DNA of 6,093 nt. It comes from Chromatiales bacterium (GTDB lineage: Bacteria > Pseudomonadota > Gammaproteobacteria > Chromatiales > Chromatiaceae). Positions 4,937-6,093 of this stretch are shown here, in pieces; positions within the stretch are counted from its first letter, which is position 1, and each line of letters begins with the position of its first letter. A program made the translations under genes and the position numbers. The DNA is taken from the NCBI GenBank assembly GCA_024762485.1, contig JANTHH010000163.1:1-6093 (forward strand). The letters are read 5' to 3'. The notes under the pieces are model-generated. The model saw only the letters and a list, made by a program, of their open reading frames with translations, had not been told where the DNA came from and made no database searches.

Positions 4937-6093
4937 ATGCGCGACATCCTGGTGACACTGCTGGTCTTCGGCAGCCTGCCCTTCATCCTGCAGCGCCCCT
5001 ACATCGGCATCCTCGTCTGGTCATGGCTGAGCTACATGAATCCCCATCGCCTGGGCTGGGGATTCGCCTACAGCATGCCCTTTGCGCAGATCGTCGCCAT
5101 CGTCTTTTTTATCTCGCTGCTGATCAGCAAGGAGAAGAAGACCCTTCCGGTGACCGGTCTGACCGTAACCTGGTGGCTGTTCATCGGCTGGATGGTCATC
5201 AGCACACTGAATGCCGTCTTCTTCGATGATGCGCTGACCCAGTTGATCAAGATCATGAAGATCCAGCTTATTGTATTCATGGGTCTGCTGGTGATGGGGC
5301 AGCGTGAGCGCATCCATCAACTGATCTGGGTGATCTATCTGTCGATCGGTTTCTTCGGCATCAAGGGCGGTATTTTCACCATCCTCAGCGGCGGCGGTCA
5401 TCGGGTATATGGCCCGCCAGGATCGTTCATTGGCGAGAACAATGCCCTTGCGGTGGCCCTGTTGATGATCCTTCCTCTGGGCGTGTACCTGTTCTGGCAG
5501 ACAAAGAATGTCTGGATCAGGCGGGGACTGATCGCCAGCAGCGTGCTGATCGCCGTTTCTGCCATCGGCTCGCAATCCCGCGGGGCCTTCCTGGCGATCA
5601 TCGCGGTCGCCGCCTTCTTCTGGTGGAAGAGCAAGAATCGCCTTGCCATTGGACTTCTGGTGCTCCCCCTGCTGCCCATCGCCTTTTTCATGATGCCCCA
5701 GAGTTGGCACGACCGCATGTCGACCATCCAGACCTACGAAGAGGATGCCTCGGCCATGGGCCGGATCAACGCCTGGCACTATGCCATCAATGCCGCCAAC
5801 GCACGGCTGACGGGTGCGGGCCTGGAATCCTGGTCCCCTCAGACATTCCAGCAATGGGCGCCCGACCCGACCGCTGTGCACGCCGCTCACAGTATTTATT
5901 TCAGCGTGCTCGCCGACCACGGCTGGCCGGGTCTGATCCTCTTCGTGATGATCCTGATCATGACCTGGCGTACCGGTTCCCGCCTGATCCGCGAGACCCG
6001 GGGTTCACCCGAACTGCAATGGATGAACGAGCTGGCGCGCATGATCCAGGTGTCGATGATCGCCTACATGGTCGGTGGTGCATTCCTCAGTCT
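4937..6093 (+). CDS. Putative O-glycosylation ligase, exosortase A-associated (Wzy/WaaL superfamily; C-terminus outside window)
   Basis: An open frame of 385 codons that continues past the right edge, encoding a multi-pass inner-membrane protein. I count about ten to twelve hydrophobic segments between residues 4 and 384, with one long hydrophilic loop at about 254-317, the usual periplasmic loop of O-antigen ligases and polymerases. Recognisable blocks are MRDILVTLLVFGSLPFIL, VWSWLSYMNPHRL, YGPPGSFIGENN, GSQSRGAFLA (the SRG signature, 214-216), DASAMGRINAW (270-280) and AHSIYFSVLADHGWPGL with His318, a candidate catalytic His. These fit, from memory, the family of O-glycosylation ligases found in exosortase A/PEP-CTERM genomes (TIGR03097). 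The family is thought to transfer a polyprenyl-linked glycan to an acceptor; this activity is predicted from superfamily membership. Family members are about 400-450 residues, so only the last few dozen residues should be missing. No exosortase or EPS gene is visible nearby. A plain Wzy polymerase is the main alternative. Confidence 0.86.
   Translation, partial: MRDILVTLLVFGSLPFILQRPYIGILVWSWLSYMNPHRLGWGFAYSMPFAQIVAIVFFISLLISKEKKTLPVTGLTVTWWLFIGWMVISTLNAVFFDDALTQLIKIMKIQLIVFMGLLVMGQRERIHQLIWVIYLSIGFFGIKGGIFTILSGGGHRVYGPPGSFIGENNALAVALLMILPLGVYLFWQTKNVWIRRGLIASSVLIAVSAIGSQSRGAFLAIIAVAAFFWWKSKNRLAIGLLVLPLLPIAFFMMPQSWHDRMSTIQTYEEDASAMGRINAWHYAINAANARLTGAGLESWSPQTFQQWAPDPTAVHAAHSIYFSVLADHGWPGLILFVMILIMTWRTGSRLIRETRGSPELQWMNELARMIQVSMIAYMVGGAFLS

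Noticed and set aside
5021..5920. 299-codon open frame on the - strand opposite the ligase gene.
   Set aside because: The + strand protein has coherent membrane segments and family blocks throughout. The antisense product is a polar His/Gln/Asp-rich string with no motif.

Overview
The window reads as a chromosomal segment of a gammaproteobacterium. It is GC-rich (well above 50% by eye) and densely coded. All six genes lie on the + strand. The protein matches are gammaproteobacterial in character: a PhoB/PhoR pair that I can align almost end to end with the E. coli proteins from memory, and an rluC - HAD phosphatase - sppA run that I also recall from Pseudomonas-type genomes. The last gene belongs to a family tied to exosortase A (PEP-CTERM) systems. 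This suggests an environmental, exopolysaccharide-making member of the class, for example from the sulfur-oxidising or Chromatiales-like groups; the genus is not readable from this DNA.

Region 1 (1-1925) is a housekeeping cluster. It holds the C-terminal end of a large-subunit 23S rRNA pseudouridine synthase (RluC type, start outside the window). A HAD-IA phosphatase follows, overlapping rluC by four bases (ATGA). After 37 bases comes sppA, a membrane-anchored S49 signal-peptide peptidase of the short, single-domain type with its Ser/Lys dyad intact.

Region 2 (1926-4821) is a phosphate-starvation regulon core: phoB (response regulator), phoR (sensor kinase, 3 bases after phoB) and phoU (51 bases after phoR). 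A good Pho box with a well-spaced -10 element stands in the short gap before phoB, so PhoB very probably activates its own operon. An 8-bp perfect inverted repeat overlaps this -10 element and reaches the edge of the phoB ribosome binding site. A GC-rich hairpin sits exactly on the phoR stop codon and could tune expression of phoU. No pst transporter genes are in view.

Region 3 (4822-6093) begins with a 115-base gap that holds a clear ribosome binding site. It is followed by a long multi-pass membrane protein that runs off the right edge (385 residues visible). It matches, from memory, the putative O-glycosylation ligase family associated with exosortase A, a branch of the Wzy/WaaL O-antigen ligase superfamily. 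Its place directly behind phoBRU, with no other surface-glycan gene visible, is the most unusual feature of the window.

I saw no tRNA, rRNA, insertion sequence, CRISPR array, prophage gene or broken gene. There is no gene-free stretch over 300 bases. The window is mostly conventional, and the points of interest are regulatory and contextual, not a new system.
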